From contig JAPLMM010000227.1 in NCBI GenBank assembly GCA_026387035.1, positions 1 through 45,907 of the forward strand: DNA of 45,907 bases. Direction: 5' to 3'. Positions within the stretch are counted from its first letter, which is position 1; each line of letters opens with the position of its first letter. The position numbers and the translations under genes are program-made. Shown here one piece after another: positions 14,656 to 23,116 of the stretch. This DNA comes from Planctomycetota bacterium (GTDB taxonomy: Bacteria; Planctomycetota; Phycisphaerae; FEN-1346). The notes below the pieces were generated by a model. That model made no database searches, was not told the origin of the DNA, and worked only from the letters and a program-made list of their open reading frames with translations.

Positions 14656-16267
14656 GGCATGGGTGGTTGTTTCGCTGGCCCTTGCGGCCCGCGCTAACGC
14701 GGGACAGCGCGTCGAGACGAATCGCGTTGCCGAAATCGCCTTGGTCTCCGAGAAAACATATGCGAACCCGTTCACGGAGATCCGACTCGACGCTATCGTT
14801 ACTCAGCCGGATGGCAACCCATTGCGGGTGCCGGCGTTCTGGGCCGGCGGCAATCGGTGGTGTTTCCGTTACGCATCGAGCCAGCCGGGCCAGGCCGTGT
14901 GGCGGACCGAATGCTCTGATGCGGCGAACCCGAAACTCCATGGCGTCGAAGGGAAGGTCGACGTGGTCGCCTACGCAGGCGACAATCCCTTGTACCGCCA
15001 TGGCCCGATTCACGTGGCCAAGGGCCAACGGCACTTTGAACATGCCGACGGCACGCCGTTCTTCTGGCTGGGCGATACGTGGTGGAAGGGGCTGTGCAAA
15101 CGGCTCACGTGGGAAGGGTTCCAGGAACTCGCGGCCGACCGCAAGGCCAAGGGATTCAGTGTCGTGCAGATCGTCTGCGGACCCTATCCCGATGAAGGGA
15201 TGTTTGAGCCGCGATGGGAAAACGAAGGCGGAAAGCCGTACGAGACCAGGGATTTCACGGTGGTCAATCCCGCGTATTTCGAGTATGCGGACCGCCGCAT
15301 CGAGCACCTGGTGGAGGCAGGCATCGTCCCGGCCATCGTCGGTGCTTGGGGGCGAAGCGACTGTAACAGTATGCAGGCGGTCGGAGCCACCGGCCTCATG
15401 CGGCATTGGCGGAATCTGGTTGCGCGGTATGGCGCCTTTCCCGTGGTCTGGATTCTGGCGGGTGAAATCGGCACCGGTACCAAGTGGGGCCAGGGACCGT
15501 GGGCCGAAGTGGCAGAATATCTGCGCAGCGTGGATCCCTACAAGCGCCCGCTCACCTGCCATACCTCGGCGGGTCGCCGCGGCGCTCCGGGGGATGAACT
15601 ACTGATTGATTACGACATGGTTGGGGGTAGCCATGCCGCTCCGACAACCCGGCAGACCCTCTCGGTCTTCACCGAAGCGTATGGCAAGGCGCCGCCCATG
15701 CCGGTTCTCTGCGGCGAAACCGGTTACGAAGGCCACATGCAGTTCCATTTCCAGGATGTTCAGCGCCACGTGTTCTGGATGTACATGCTCAGTGGCGCGG
15801 CGGGCCATACGTACGGCGCGGCGGGCGTCTGGCACGCGAGCGTCGAAGGCGATCCGGGCATCACGCCCGTCTACGACCGGACGACCTGGCGGGAGGGGAT
15901 GAACTACCCCGGCTCGACGCAGCTCGGGCTGGGCAAGCGGCTGCTCGAACAATATCCCTGGTGGCGATTCGAACCGCATCCTGAGTGGGTGGAAGACGGC
16001 TACTTTGCGGCAGGTATTCCGGGCGAGGTGCGTTTCATCTACCTGCCCCGGCGCAACGTTTACGATTGGAGCGGCCCGACGGTCAAGAACCTGGAGCCCG
16101 ACGTCAACTGGCATGCCTATTACTTCGATCCCGCGACCGGCCGGCGATTCGATCAGGGCACGATCCAAGGGAAGACTGGGAACAAGACGGCAGAGCCGGT
16201 GGATTTCAAGAGGAACGTGCCATCGCCCCAGGACTGGGTGTTGGTGCTGGAACGAGTGACATCGTAA
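14636..16267 (+). CDS. DUF4038/apiosidase-like secreted glycoside hydrolase, copy 1
   Basis: A 543-residue secreted protein. A signal peptide (1 to about 22) is followed by a DUF5060-like beta domain ('SEKTYANPFTEI', 'VPAFWAGG'), then a DUF4038-type TIM barrel starting at 'HADGTPFFWLGDTWW', with 'VVQIVCGPYPDEGMFEPRW' and carboxylates in 'VVWILAGEIG' and 'VLCGETGYEGH' that are candidates for the catalytic pair. A collagenase-type C-terminal beta domain ends the protein ('VRFIYLPRRNVYDW'). The family degrades plant or algal side chains such as apiose; the substrate here is unknown. The ribosome site is GGGAGA. The neighbour at 16300 is a clear paralog with the same domain order, so a tandem duplication made the pair. 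Confidence 0.85.
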   Translation: MSRRWLGAWVVVSLALAARANAGQRVETNRVAEIALVSEKTYANPFTEIRLDAIVTQPDGNPLRVPAFWAGGNRWCFRYASSQPGQAVWRTECSDAANPKLHGVEGKVDVVAYAGDNPLYRHGPIHVAKGQRHFEHADGTPFFWLGDTWWKGLCKRLTWEGFQELAADRKAKGFSVVQIVCGPYPDEGMFEPRWENEGGKPYETRDFTVVNPAYFEYADRRIEHLVEAGIVPAIVGAWGRSDCNSMQAVGATGLMRHWRNLVARYGAFPVVWILAGEIGTGTKWGQGPWAEVAEYLRSVDPYKRPLTCHTSAGRRGAPGDELLIDYDMVGGSHAAPTTRQTLSVFTEAYGKAPPMPVLCGETGYEGHMQFHFQDVQRHVFWMYMLSGAAGHTYGAAGVWHASVEGDPGITPVYDRTTWREGMNYPGSTQLGLGKRLLEQYPWWRFEPHPEWVEDGYFAAGIPGEVRFIYLPRRNVYDWSGPTVKNLEPDVNWHAYYFDPATGRRFDQGTIQGKTGNKTAEPVDFKRNVPSPQDWVLVLERVTS

Positions 16268-16299
16268 GAGAAGGACACGCTTTTTAGGAGAGGCAACCG

Positions 16300-17913
16300 A
16301 TGAGAAACATGGTGCATCTGGCATTGGCGTTGTGTGCGTTAGCCCAGGGGGCGGCGCGCGCAGCCGAGGTGGGGCAATGGGAGGTGTTTGAAGCGTCCTA
16401 CGAATCCAAGAAGACCTACGCGAACCCCTTTAATGACGTCGAGGTGGAGGTCGTCTTTCGCAGCGGGGTGAAGCAGTGGACCGTGCCTGCGTTCTGGGTG
16501 GGTGGCAGCAAATGGACCGTTCGCTTCGCGCCACCCGTGCAGGGGGAGTATGCGTTCCGCGTTCAGTGCACGGACCCGTCGAACCCCGACCTGAACGGGC
16601 ACGAGAAGGCCCTTCGCGTCGCGGCCTACGCGGGCAACAACCCCCTGCTGAAGCATGGCTTTCTCCGCGTCAGCGCGGACAAGCGGCACTTGGAACATGC
16701 CGACGGCACGCCGTTCTTCTGGCTGGGCGATACGTGGTGGAAGAACTTGTGCAAACGAATGACGTGGGAAGGCTTCCAGGAACTGACGGCCGACCGCAAA
16801 GCCAAGGGCTTTTCCGTGGTGCAGATCGTCTGCGGGCCGTATCCCGATGAAGGCATGTTTGAGCCACGATGGGAGAACGAAGGCGGAAAGCCGTACGAGA
16901 CCAGGGATTTCAGCGTTGTTAATCCCAAGTACTTCGATTACGCGGACCGTCGTATCAAACATCTGGTCGATGCCGGGATCGTCCCGGCAATCGTCGGTGG
17001 ATGGGGGCGAGGCGACTGTGACGGCATGAGAATGGCAGGCGTGGACGGCATCAAGCGGCATTGGCGGAATCTGATCGCGCATTATGGCGCCTATCCGACG
17101 GTATGGATCATTGGCGGCGAATCGGGCGGGCCGCAGTGGACCGAGGTGGCACGGTACGTTCAGAAAATCGACCCCTATTGCCATCCGGCGACGGTCCATC
17201 CGTTCCATTCGGGCCGGCTGTCCGTGACCGACGAAACGGTCATCGATTTCGACATGCTCCAGACGGGGCACGGCGATTGGGACGCGGCGCGCGGCGCGAT
17301 ACCGAAACTCCAGGCCGCCTACGCCCGCGAACCGGTCATGCCCGCCATGATCGGCGAGTACTGCTACGAAGGCCACATGCAGACGGCATTCCAGGACGTT
17401 CAGCGTTACGTGTTCTGGGGGACCATGCTCAGCGGTTCGGCGGGTCTTACCTATGGTGCGGCGGGCGTCTGGCACGCCAGCGTCGAAGGCGATCCGGGCA
17501 TCGCGAGGGTTTACGACTTCACGACCTGGAAAGAAGGCATGAACTTTCCCGGCTCCGCGCAACTCGGGCTGGGCAAGAAGTTGCTCGAACAGTATCCCTG
17601 GTGGAAATTCGAGCCGCACCCGGAGTGGGTGGAAGCGGGCTGTTTTGCCGCCGGCATACCGGGCGAAGTGCGCTTCATCTACCTGCCGCGACGCAACGTG
17701 TACAACTGGACCGGCCCGACGGTCAAGAATCTTGAGCCTGACGTCGATTGGCACGTCTACTACTTTGATCCGGCGACAGGCCGGAAATTCGATCAGGGCA
17801 CAATCAAAGCCCGGGTGAAAGCGGGCGACACGCCGGCGGACCCCGTTGATTTTAAGAAGAACGTTCCTTCGCCTCAGGATTGGGTGCTGGTGCTGGAGCG
17901 GGTGAAACCGTAA
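16300..17913 (+). CDS. DUF4038/apiosidase-like secreted glycoside hydrolase, copy 2
   Basis: A 537-residue paralog of the preceding gene, with long stretches of near-identical protein and DNA in the barrel ('HADGTPFFWLGDTWWKNLCK', 'PYPDEGMFEPRW'). The signal peptide ends near residue 22. Carboxylate candidates lie in 'VWIIGGESGG' and 'MIGEYCYEGH'. The most visible differences are the loop around residues 250-330 and the 'GEIGTGTKWGQ' segment, which is shorter here. This may alter specificity. AGGAGAGG lies upstream. The gap from copy 1 is only 32 bases, so the genes are probably cotranscribed. Confidence 0.85.
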   Translation: MRNMVHLALALCALAQGAARAAEVGQWEVFEASYESKKTYANPFNDVEVEVVFRSGVKQWTVPAFWVGGSKWTVRFAPPVQGEYAFRVQCTDPSNPDLNGHEKALRVAAYAGNNPLLKHGFLRVSADKRHLEHADGTPFFWLGDTWWKNLCKRMTWEGFQELTADRKAKGFSVVQIVCGPYPDEGMFEPRWENEGGKPYETRDFSVVNPKYFDYADRRIKHLVDAGIVPAIVGGWGRGDCDGMRMAGVDGIKRHWRNLIAHYGAYPTVWIIGGESGGPQWTEVARYVQKIDPYCHPATVHPFHSGRLSVTDETVIDFDMLQTGHGDWDAARGAIPKLQAAYAREPVMPAMIGEYCYEGHMQTAFQDVQRYVFWGTMLSGSAGLTYGAAGVWHASVEGDPGIARVYDFTTWKEGMNFPGSAQLGLGKKLLEQYPWWKFEPHPEWVEAGCFAAGIPGEVRFIYLPRRNVYNWTGPTVKNLEPDVDWHVYYFDPATGRKFDQGTIKARVKAGDTPADPVDFKKNVPSPQDWVLVLERVKP

Positions 17914-17924
17914 AGATAACCTTT

Positions 17925-17997
17925 ACGATCTTGTGGTTCCCAAACAGTAACGCTGCACTCAAACTGGAAACTCAACGATGAACAGACGATGGCCGGG
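17925..17997 (+). repeat. duplicated leader plus start codon, copy B (orphan)
   Basis: The upstream region, ribosome site and first codons of the first DUF4038-type gene are repeated here (ATG at 17978), but after about seven codons similarity stops and no gene follows. It looks like the residue of a third tandem copy whose body was deleted. Confidence 0.65.
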
Positions 17998-18101
17998 TGT
18001 CCTGATCCGGCGATTTCCGTGCCATACGGTCCCCGCACAAGCGTCCTGCACGTTATCTCCGTGGCCCCACATTAGCCGCCGCGCCGGCCCGGCACGGGTT
18101 G

Positions 18102-18422
18102 CTACTTGGGGCGGGCGGACTGCCAGCCGCCGGGCAACAAGGCTTTCATTTCCTCGAGGACGCCGGCGGATTTGGGATCGTCGGCCAGGTTGTGCCACTC
18201 GTGCGGGTCGGCCTGGTGATCATACAATTCCACGCCGTCCCTGCCTTCATTCCATTCGGTGTAGCGATACCGCTCGTTCCGGGCACTTCGGCCCATCGCG
18301 CTCTTGCTGCTGATCCTGGTTGCCCGGCCGCCCTTTTGCCCGTGAATCACCTGCGTGAAGGCGCCCTTTTTCCACGGCCTGTCTGGGTCATCGAGCAGCG
18401 ATGGCAACTTCGTCCCCCTCAC
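18102..18422 (-). pseudogene. C-terminal remnant of an iduronate-2-sulfatase-like sulfatase
   Basis: About 105 codons that read as the tail of a sulfatase: 'LPSLLDDPDRPWKKGAFTQ', 'SARNERYRYTEWNEGRDG', 'VELYDHQADPHEWHNLADD', and an ending 'LLPGGWQSARPK'. The whole catalytic N-terminal half, including the CxPxR site, is missing. Upstream of about 18422 the reading continues into sequence with no sulfatase similarity and then the 3' end of the oxidoreductase gene. The remnant lies just after the truncated third hydrolase leader, so this junction has suffered deletion. Confidence 0.7.
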
Positions 18423-18475
18423 GGCGGGGGCTAATAACGCCTGCCCGCGCACGGCCGTCGGTCTTCCGGACGCGC

Positions 18476-19876
18476 TTACAGCCACTTCTTCCGCTGCGGG
18501 AGGTTGATGAACCGGTCGGCCTCGGGCAGGCCCTTGGCCTTCAGGGCGACGCTGTCCCATTCGATGGGCTTACCCACGCGGAGGGCCACCATGCCGACCA
18601 TCGCGATCTCGGCCACGCACGCGGCCACCGCGAACGGCTGGAACGTCGGCGGGCCGCCCTTGCAGGCGTCCAGCCATTCCTGCATGTGGCCCCTGGTGCG
18701 CGGCAGGGTGACGGGGACGGGCTTGGCGGCCTCGTGATCGTTAACGCCGCGGCACTTTTCCTCTCCCTTGAGTTTCATGACGCCGCCTTCGCCCCACGCG
18801 CTGGACAGGAGCAGGCCCTTCTCGCCGGCGAACAGGCAGCCGTTGCCCGGCACCTTCTTGTAGGTGGCCAGCAACTCCTTCGACAGTTCCTCGGGCGGGC
18901 CGCCTTGAGGGCCGTCGTGCCAGTAGACGCTGACGGCATCCATCTTCTCGCGTGCGGCAAAGTCCCAGCGGAACGTCGTGGCCGACGGGTAACTGTCCTT
19001 GAGCGGTTCGCCGGTGGGAATCTCGACCGAGGCCTTCTGGGCCGCCCCCAGTTTCAACGCCAGGTACGGCAGGTTCAGCCCGTGCGCGCCCATGTCGCCC
19101 AGGTGACCGTCGGCGAACTCCAACCACCGGCCCCACGCCAGGCACCCGCCCAGGTAGTACTTCTTGAACGGCAGGAGCGCCGAGGGTCCGCACCAGAAGT
19201 CCCAGTTGAGGCCTTCGGGAATCGGGTCGGCGTTGGTATCGATCGGCGCGCTGGGCGGAAAACTGCGGGTAATCCAGCAATGCACCTCGCGGATCTGGCC
19301 AAGGAGGCCCGCCTGCATGACTTCCATGCTGCGGCGGAAGGTGTCGCTCGAGCCGCCCTGTGTCCCCAGCAGCGTCATCAGTTTGGTCTGCCGGCCCAGT
19401 TCGCGGATCTCGCGGGTCTCGGCCACGCTGTGGGCCATCGGCTTCTCGCAGAACACGTGTTTGCCCGCCAGCATCGCCGCCTTGCTCATCGGCACGTGCC
19501 AGCGTTGGCCCACCGCAATCACCACCGCCTCCACCGACTTCTCGGTCTCCAGGAGTTTGCGGTAATCCTCGTAGACCTTGGCCTTGGCCATCGCCGCGCC
19601 GGCCTCGCCGTGCCTCTCGGTGGCCATCTTTTTTATCCGATCGATCTGCCGGGCGTCGACATCGCAGACCGCCACGATGTTCTCGTTGATGAACGAGGGC
19701 AGGATCTGCCCGCTCCGGCCGCCGCAGGCCAGCATCGCGATGTTCAGTTTTCTGCTGGGCGCCCCGGCCCCCAGCGCGCCCGACGGCAGGATGGTCGGCA
19801 GCGCCATGGCGCCGACGCCGGCCGCCCCGAGTCCCTTGAGGAACGAACGCCGAGTTGTCTTTGAATGGTGTTGCAT
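18476..19876 (-). CDS. twin-arginine-exported Gfo/Idh/MocA family oxidoreductase
   Basis: A 466-residue secreted sugar oxidoreductase. The twin-arginine signal (R9R10SFLKGLG) is followed by a Rossmann domain with 'IAMLACGGRSG' and the family's E144-K145-P146 ('FCEKPMAHS') used in catalysis and cofactor binding. A C-terminal alpha/beta dimerisation domain follows, with the conserved 'GLNWDFWCGPS' and 'WLEFADGHLGDMGAHGLN' that characterise the planctomycete secreted group. These NAD(P)-dependent enzymes act on sugars, inositols or their derivatives, and the exported ones keep their cofactor by twin-arginine export of the folded protein. The start was chosen for GGAGGG upstream and the signal. 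It is transcribed away from the IS remnant and towards the broken sulfatase, with which it probably once formed an operon. Confidence 0.9.
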   Translation of the reverse strand: MQHHSKTTRRSFLKGLGAAGVGAMALPTILPSGALGAGAPSRKLNIAMLACGGRSGQILPSFINENIVAVCDVDARQIDRIKKMATERHGEAGAAMAKAKVYEDYRKLLETEKSVEAVVIAVGQRWHVPMSKAAMLAGKHVFCEKPMAHSVAETREIRELGRQTKLMTLLGTQGGSSDTFRRSMEVMQAGLLGQIREVHCWITRSFPPSAPIDTNADPIPEGLNWDFWCGPSALLPFKKYYLGGCLAWGRWLEFADGHLGDMGAHGLNLPYLALKLGAAQKASVEIPTGEPLKDSYPSATTFRWDFAAREKMDAVSVYWHDGPQGGPPEELSKELLATYKKVPGNGCLFAGEKGLLLSSAWGEGGVMKLKGEEKCRGVNDHEAAKPVPVTLPRTRGHMQEWLDACKGGPPTFQPFAVAACVAEIAMVGMVALRVGKPIEWDSVALKAKGLPEADRFINLPQRKKWL

Positions 19877-20139
19877 GATCGCCTGCCCTCCTTCTGGTAA
19901 CCGTTCACGGCCTTGTGGCCGGCCAGGCTCACGATGAGCCTGATCGGTAATATATACGCCCCCCCCGCACAATAGCAAGGAAAAAACCCAGAAAAGAAAG
20001 GTGGACGTGTGCCTGCCGACAGTCCGACGGGTCGGCCACGGCCGCCCTCGCGGACGGGTAAGTATTCCAAAGCCACCCGCACGCTTCCGCGAGTTCGACT
20101 ATGGAACCGGACCCTGGGCAAGTCATCCGGCAGCAGGCC

Positions 20140-20352
20140 GAGGCAGCAGGCGCGCATCGCCGAGTTGGAGCAACGGGTCGCCCAACCGACGGCCCGGGCC
20201 CGAGGAACTGTCGGCCCAGGTGGCTCGCCTGAAGAAGAACTCGTCCAATTCCTCCAAACCGCCCTTCAGTCCCGGCGCGCCTGCCCCGCCTGCCCCGTTG
20301 GGGTTGGGGCCGGGATCAAGCCGCCCAAGCCGCCGGCCGGCAAGGGCTTCCT
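20140..20352 (+). pseudogene. IS66-like transposase N-terminal remnant, frameshifted
   Basis: Two frames together reconstruct the start of an IS66-type transposase. 'ARIAELEQRVAQ' lies in one frame, 'EELSAQVARLKKNSSNSSK' in the next, and 'IKPPKPPAGKGF' returns to the first frame after a dispersed repeat (20279-20317). This leucine-zipper region and the 'KKNSSNSSKPP' phrase are typical of IS66 TnpC. No catalytic domain or terminal inverted repeats follow, so the element is dead. Confidence 0.65.
20279..20317 (+). repeat. dispersed GC-rich repeat, copy 2
   Basis: Nearly identical to 3042-3084. Here it interrupts the IS66-like remnant, so it arrived after the transposase or by recombination within it. 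Confidence 0.65.
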
Positions 20353-20405
20353 TTTGAGCAGCGAGAGCGGTATACTGGCCCGCGATCTTTGAAGCGGAAA
20401 CCGCG

Positions 20406-20963
20406 ATGCCGATACGGAACTCCATCACGCAGATTCTCGGCGAAATGAGCCGAATGCTCGGCCAGGTCCCTGTGGAGGGTCTGGAACGGTTGGCGGAGGA
20501 AGTGTTAAAGGCCGACCGGATTTACGTGGCGGGGGGCGGGCGGTCGGGCCTGATGGCCCGGGCATTTGCGATGCGTCTGATGCACCTGGGCCTGGTGACT
20601 TACGCGGTCGGCGAAACGACGACGCCGGGCATCCGGCGGGGGGATCTTCTGCTGGCGTGCTCGGCGAGCGGCGAGACGCACGTGACGGTGCTGGTGTCGC
20701 GGGTCGCCCAGGATGCGGGGGCGCGGGTGTTCGCCATCACGGCGATAGCGGATTCGCCGATGGCCCAACTGGCGGACGAGACGATCGTGATTCCGGCGCC
20801 GTCGAAGCGGTCGGACCGGTGGAGCGACCAATCGTCGCAGTACGCGGGATCGCTGTTTGAGCAGGCGCTGCTGGTGCTGCTCGATGCCGTCAGCGCGGAA
20901 ATCGGTCGGCGTCTGGGGAAGCGGCCGCAGGACCTGGATTCTCGCCACGCGAACCTGGAGTGA
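20406..20963 (+). CDS. hxlB: 6-phospho-3-hexuloisomerase (SIS domain)
   Basis: A 185-residue single SIS-domain protein. 'VAGGGRSGLMARAFAMRLMH' forms the phosphosugar-binding loop; 'GETTTPGIRRGDLLL' and 'SASGETHV' line the site; 'GSLFEQALLVLLDA' is the C-terminal helix typical of the HxlB/PHI group. The enzyme interconverts 3-hexulose-6-phosphate and fructose-6-phosphate, either fixing formaldehyde in the RuMP route or, in reverse, making ribulose phosphate. The partner synthase (HxlA) is not in the window, and other SIS sugar isomerases remain possible. A TATACT lies at 20371-20376 without a good -35. Its GTGA/ATGA-type junction with the next gene suggests a polar-lipid operon, an odd company. 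Confidence 0.8.
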   Translation: MPIRNSITQILGEMSRMLGQVPVEGLERLAEEVLKADRIYVAGGGRSGLMARAFAMRLMHLGLVTYAVGETTTPGIRRGDLLLACSASGETHVTVLVSRVAQDAGARVFAITAIADSPMAQLADETIVIPAPSKRSDRWSDQSSQYAGSLFEQALLVLLDAVSAEIGRRLGKRPQDLDSRHANLE

Positions 20964-21019
20964 GACGTCCGGTCGGCCTGCGCGGCGGACGCCGCGGATG
21001 GGACGACCGGATTGGAACG

Positions 21020-22060
21020 ATGACGGATCGGACGGACAACACGGAGGCGATTGCGCCAGCCAACCGGCGATTTGCCGAGCAGCCCGCCGGGGCGTGGAAA
21101 CGGCTGGGGCGGTGGTTTTCCCGCCTGGCGGGGCAGGGGCGGCGTCAGGTTCTGAGCCGGCTCAGGCCGGGGTACGTGAAGCGGGTGCGTGAGGCGCGGC
21201 GGGGGGAGTGCCGGTCATGCGGCGCGTGCTGCGACCTGACGTTTTATTGCCCGTTCCTGGACCCCGAGAAGACGCTGGAGCGGTGCACGCACTATGAGAA
21301 GCGGACGCGCACGTGCCGGGACTTCCCGATCGACTCGCTGGACCTGGTCCTCGCGCGGGTCCCGTGCGGTTACTGGTTCGAGGGGGGGGGCGAGAAGGCG
21401 CCGATGCGGATACCCCTGGCGCGGTACGGCATTCGCGAGATGGTGCTCTTTGGCGGGCTGGCGGCGGCGGGGGTGGTGCTGTCGGCGATTTACTTGTGGT
21501 ATCTGACCCCGGCGTTTGCGGTTGGGTTGGGGTTTGTGCTCTTTTTCTTCCGCGATCCCGAGCGGCGAGTGCCCTCGACGCCGGGCGTTCTTCTCGCGCC
21601 GGCGGACGGGAAGGTGGTGGAGATCGGAGAGGTGGATGAACCGGAGTTTCTGGGGCAGCGTGCCTGGCGGATCGGCATTTTCATGTCGCCGCTGAACGTT
21701 CACGTGAACCGGGCGCCGTGCGACGGGGAAGTGGAGGCGGTGGCGCACCGTCCGGGGCGGTTCCTAGGCGCGTATAAGGAATCGGCGTCGAGCGAGAACG
21801 AGCGGACGAGCCTCGTGCTTCGCAACGCAGCCGGGGGGCGGACGCGGGTTCTGGTCCGGCAGATTGCGGGGGTGCTTGCGCGGCGGATCGTGTGCGACGT
21901 GGCCGTCGGCGACCGCGTGGAGCGTGGCCAGCGGTTCGGGATGGTGAAGTTCGGTTCGCGGGCGGAGGTGTATGTGCCGGCGGACAGCGGATTGGAGTGG
22001 TCGGTCCGGGTGGGCCAGCGGGTGCGAGGCGGGGAAACCGTTCTCGGGGTGTTTCGATGA
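21020..22060 (+). CDS. psd: Cys-cluster / phosphatidylserine decarboxylase fusion
   Basis: A 346-residue protein with two parts. Residues about 60-130 form a YkgJ-like Cys-rich cluster (C64, C67, C70, C71 and later Cys in 'CPFLD', 'CTHYE', 'CRDFP', 'VPCGYW') that should bind zinc or iron. After 'EKAPMRIPLARYGIRE' (Met near residue 128, position 21403) comes a short archaeal-type phosphatidylserine decarboxylase: two hydrophobic segments, 'APADGKVVEIGEV', 'SPLNVHVNRAPCDG', and the self-cleaving G-S313 in 'KFGSRAEV' that makes the pyruvoyl cofactor. It converts phosphatidylserine to phosphatidylethanolamine. An internal start at 21403 could make the free enzyme. A run of nine G residues sits at the join (21382-21390), but shifting the frame there gives no early stop. 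A GTG at 20960 overlapping hxlB is an alternative start. Confidence 0.85.
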   Translation: MTDRTDNTEAIAPANRRFAEQPAGAWKRLGRWFSRLAGQGRRQVLSRLRPGYVKRVREARRGECRSCGACCDLTFYCPFLDPEKTLERCTHYEKRTRTCRDFPIDSLDLVLARVPCGYWFEGGGEKAPMRIPLARYGIREMVLFGGLAAAGVVLSAIYLWYLTPAFAVGLGFVLFFFRDPERRVPSTPGVLLAPADGKVVEIGEVDEPEFLGQRAWRIGIFMSPLNVHVNRAPCDGEVEAVAHRPGRFLGAYKESASSENERTSLVLRNAAGGRTRVLVRQIAGVLARRIVCDVAVGDRVERGQRFGMVKFGSRAEVYVPADSGLEWSVRVGQRVRGGETVLGVFR

Positions 22061-22941
22061 AAGCGCGACCGATCGCCATTTTGCCGTCGCTCTGCACGCT
22101 GGGGAACGCGCTGTGCGGGTTTGCGGCGATCACGCTGACGATGAAGGCGCTGGGCAGCGCGGATGCAGAACACGCGATGGGACCGGCGAACGTCCGGCTG
22201 GCCGGGGCGTTCATCCTGCTGGCGATGGTGCTGGACGCGCTGGACGGTCGCCTGGCCCGAATTGCCCGTGCGACGAGCGAGTTCGGCGGCCAGTTGGACA
22301 GTGTGGCCGACGCGGTCAGTTTCGGCGTCGCCCCGGCGTTCCTGATGAGCCGGGTGGTCGTCGAGACGCTCAAGGGCACGGTCCCGGAAAGTTACGCCGG
22401 GTGGCTGTGGGTGATGTGGGTGTGCGCGGCGGTGTACCTGGGGTGTACGCTGATCCGGCTGGCACGGTTCAACGTGGAGAACGTGCACGACGAAGAGGCG
22501 CACATGAGTTTCAAGGGTCTTCCGTCGCCGGCGGCGGCGGGTGCGATTGTCTCGGTGGTGATCTTTCTGGCCACGTGCTGGCAGCATGGCACGTATCCCC
22601 AGGTGACGGTGGTGCTCTTGTGGTTCCTTCCGGTCCTCGCGGTCGCCCTGGCCGTTCTGATGGTGTCAAACGTCCGGTACGAGCACGCGCTGAACCACCT
22701 GATCCGAAGGCGACGGCCGATCAGCCATCTGGTGTTGGCGGTTCTCGGTCTGGCGGGGGCGGTGATTCTCGGTCTGGCGCTGGCGGCGCTTCTGTGGCAC
22801 GTGGTCTTGCTGGTGGGGTTCGGGGGGTACGCGCTGAGCGGTCCGCTCGGGGGCCTGTACCGTCGCTGGAAGTATCGCGGCCAGGCGCTGCCGCCCGAGG
22901 CGGAGATGTCGGAGGACGAGTTTTCCTCCGAGGAAGAGTGA
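22057..22941 (+). CDS. pssA: CDP-diacylglycerol--serine O-phosphatidyltransferase
   Basis: A 294-residue integral membrane enzyme that makes phosphatidylserine from CDP-diacylglycerol and serine, supplying the substrate of the preceding gene. The CDP-alcohol phosphotransferase signature is complete: D63-G64-x2-A67-R68-x8-G77-x3-D81-x3-D85. Several hydrophobic helices follow ('WVMWVCAAVYLGCTLIRLAR', 'VVLLWFLPVLAVALAVLM', and two near the C-terminus). The C-terminal tail is acidic (EDEFSSEEE). The start overlaps the psd stop by four bases (ATGA), so the genes are coupled. The adjacent psd supports the call over other CDP-alcohol transferases. Confidence 0.9.
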   Translation: MKARPIAILPSLCTLGNALCGFAAITLTMKALGSADAEHAMGPANVRLAGAFILLAMVLDALDGRLARIARATSEFGGQLDSVADAVSFGVAPAFLMSRVVVETLKGTVPESYAGWLWVMWVCAAVYLGCTLIRLARFNVENVHDEEAHMSFKGLPSPAAAGAIVSVVIFLATCWQHGTYPQVTVVLLWFLPVLAVALAVLMVSNVRYEHALNHLIRRRRPISHLVLAVLGLAGAVILGLALAALLWHVVLLVGFGGYALSGPLGGLYRRWKYRGQALPPEAEMSEDEFSSEEE

Positions 22942-23027
22942 AAGGCGTCGGGTGCCCCTGAGAGCGGTGACGAACGCCTGAGTGCAATGGCCCGGGGTCC
23001 GCGGTCGGTCCGGATGGTCCAAGAACC

Positions 23028-23056
23028 TTGACAGGGTTGCGGGGCAGGTCTACCAT
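23028..23056 (+). promoter_or_regulatory. sigma70-type promoter of the 23117 gene
   Basis: A perfect TTGACA (23028-23033), a 17-base spacer, and TACCAT (23051-23056). Transcription would start near 23063. That rules out the in-frame ATG at 22982 as the start of the downstream gene and supports TTG at 23117. Confidence 0.6.
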
Positions 23057-23116
23057 CCGCCCAAGTGCAGGTCGGAGCGTGGAGCGGCTTTGCGCGACAG
23101 AAACGGGAGTCCGCGG

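Noticed and set aside
18401-19864. A long plus-strand open frame opposite the Gfo/Idh/MocA gene
   Set aside because: The minus-strand gene has a twin-arginine signal and the EKP motif. The plus-strand product is compositionally biased with no family.
22982-23116. An N-terminal extension of the exported protein from ATG 22982
   Set aside because: It would begin upstream of the TTGACA/TACCAT promoter and would bury the signal sequence inside the protein.
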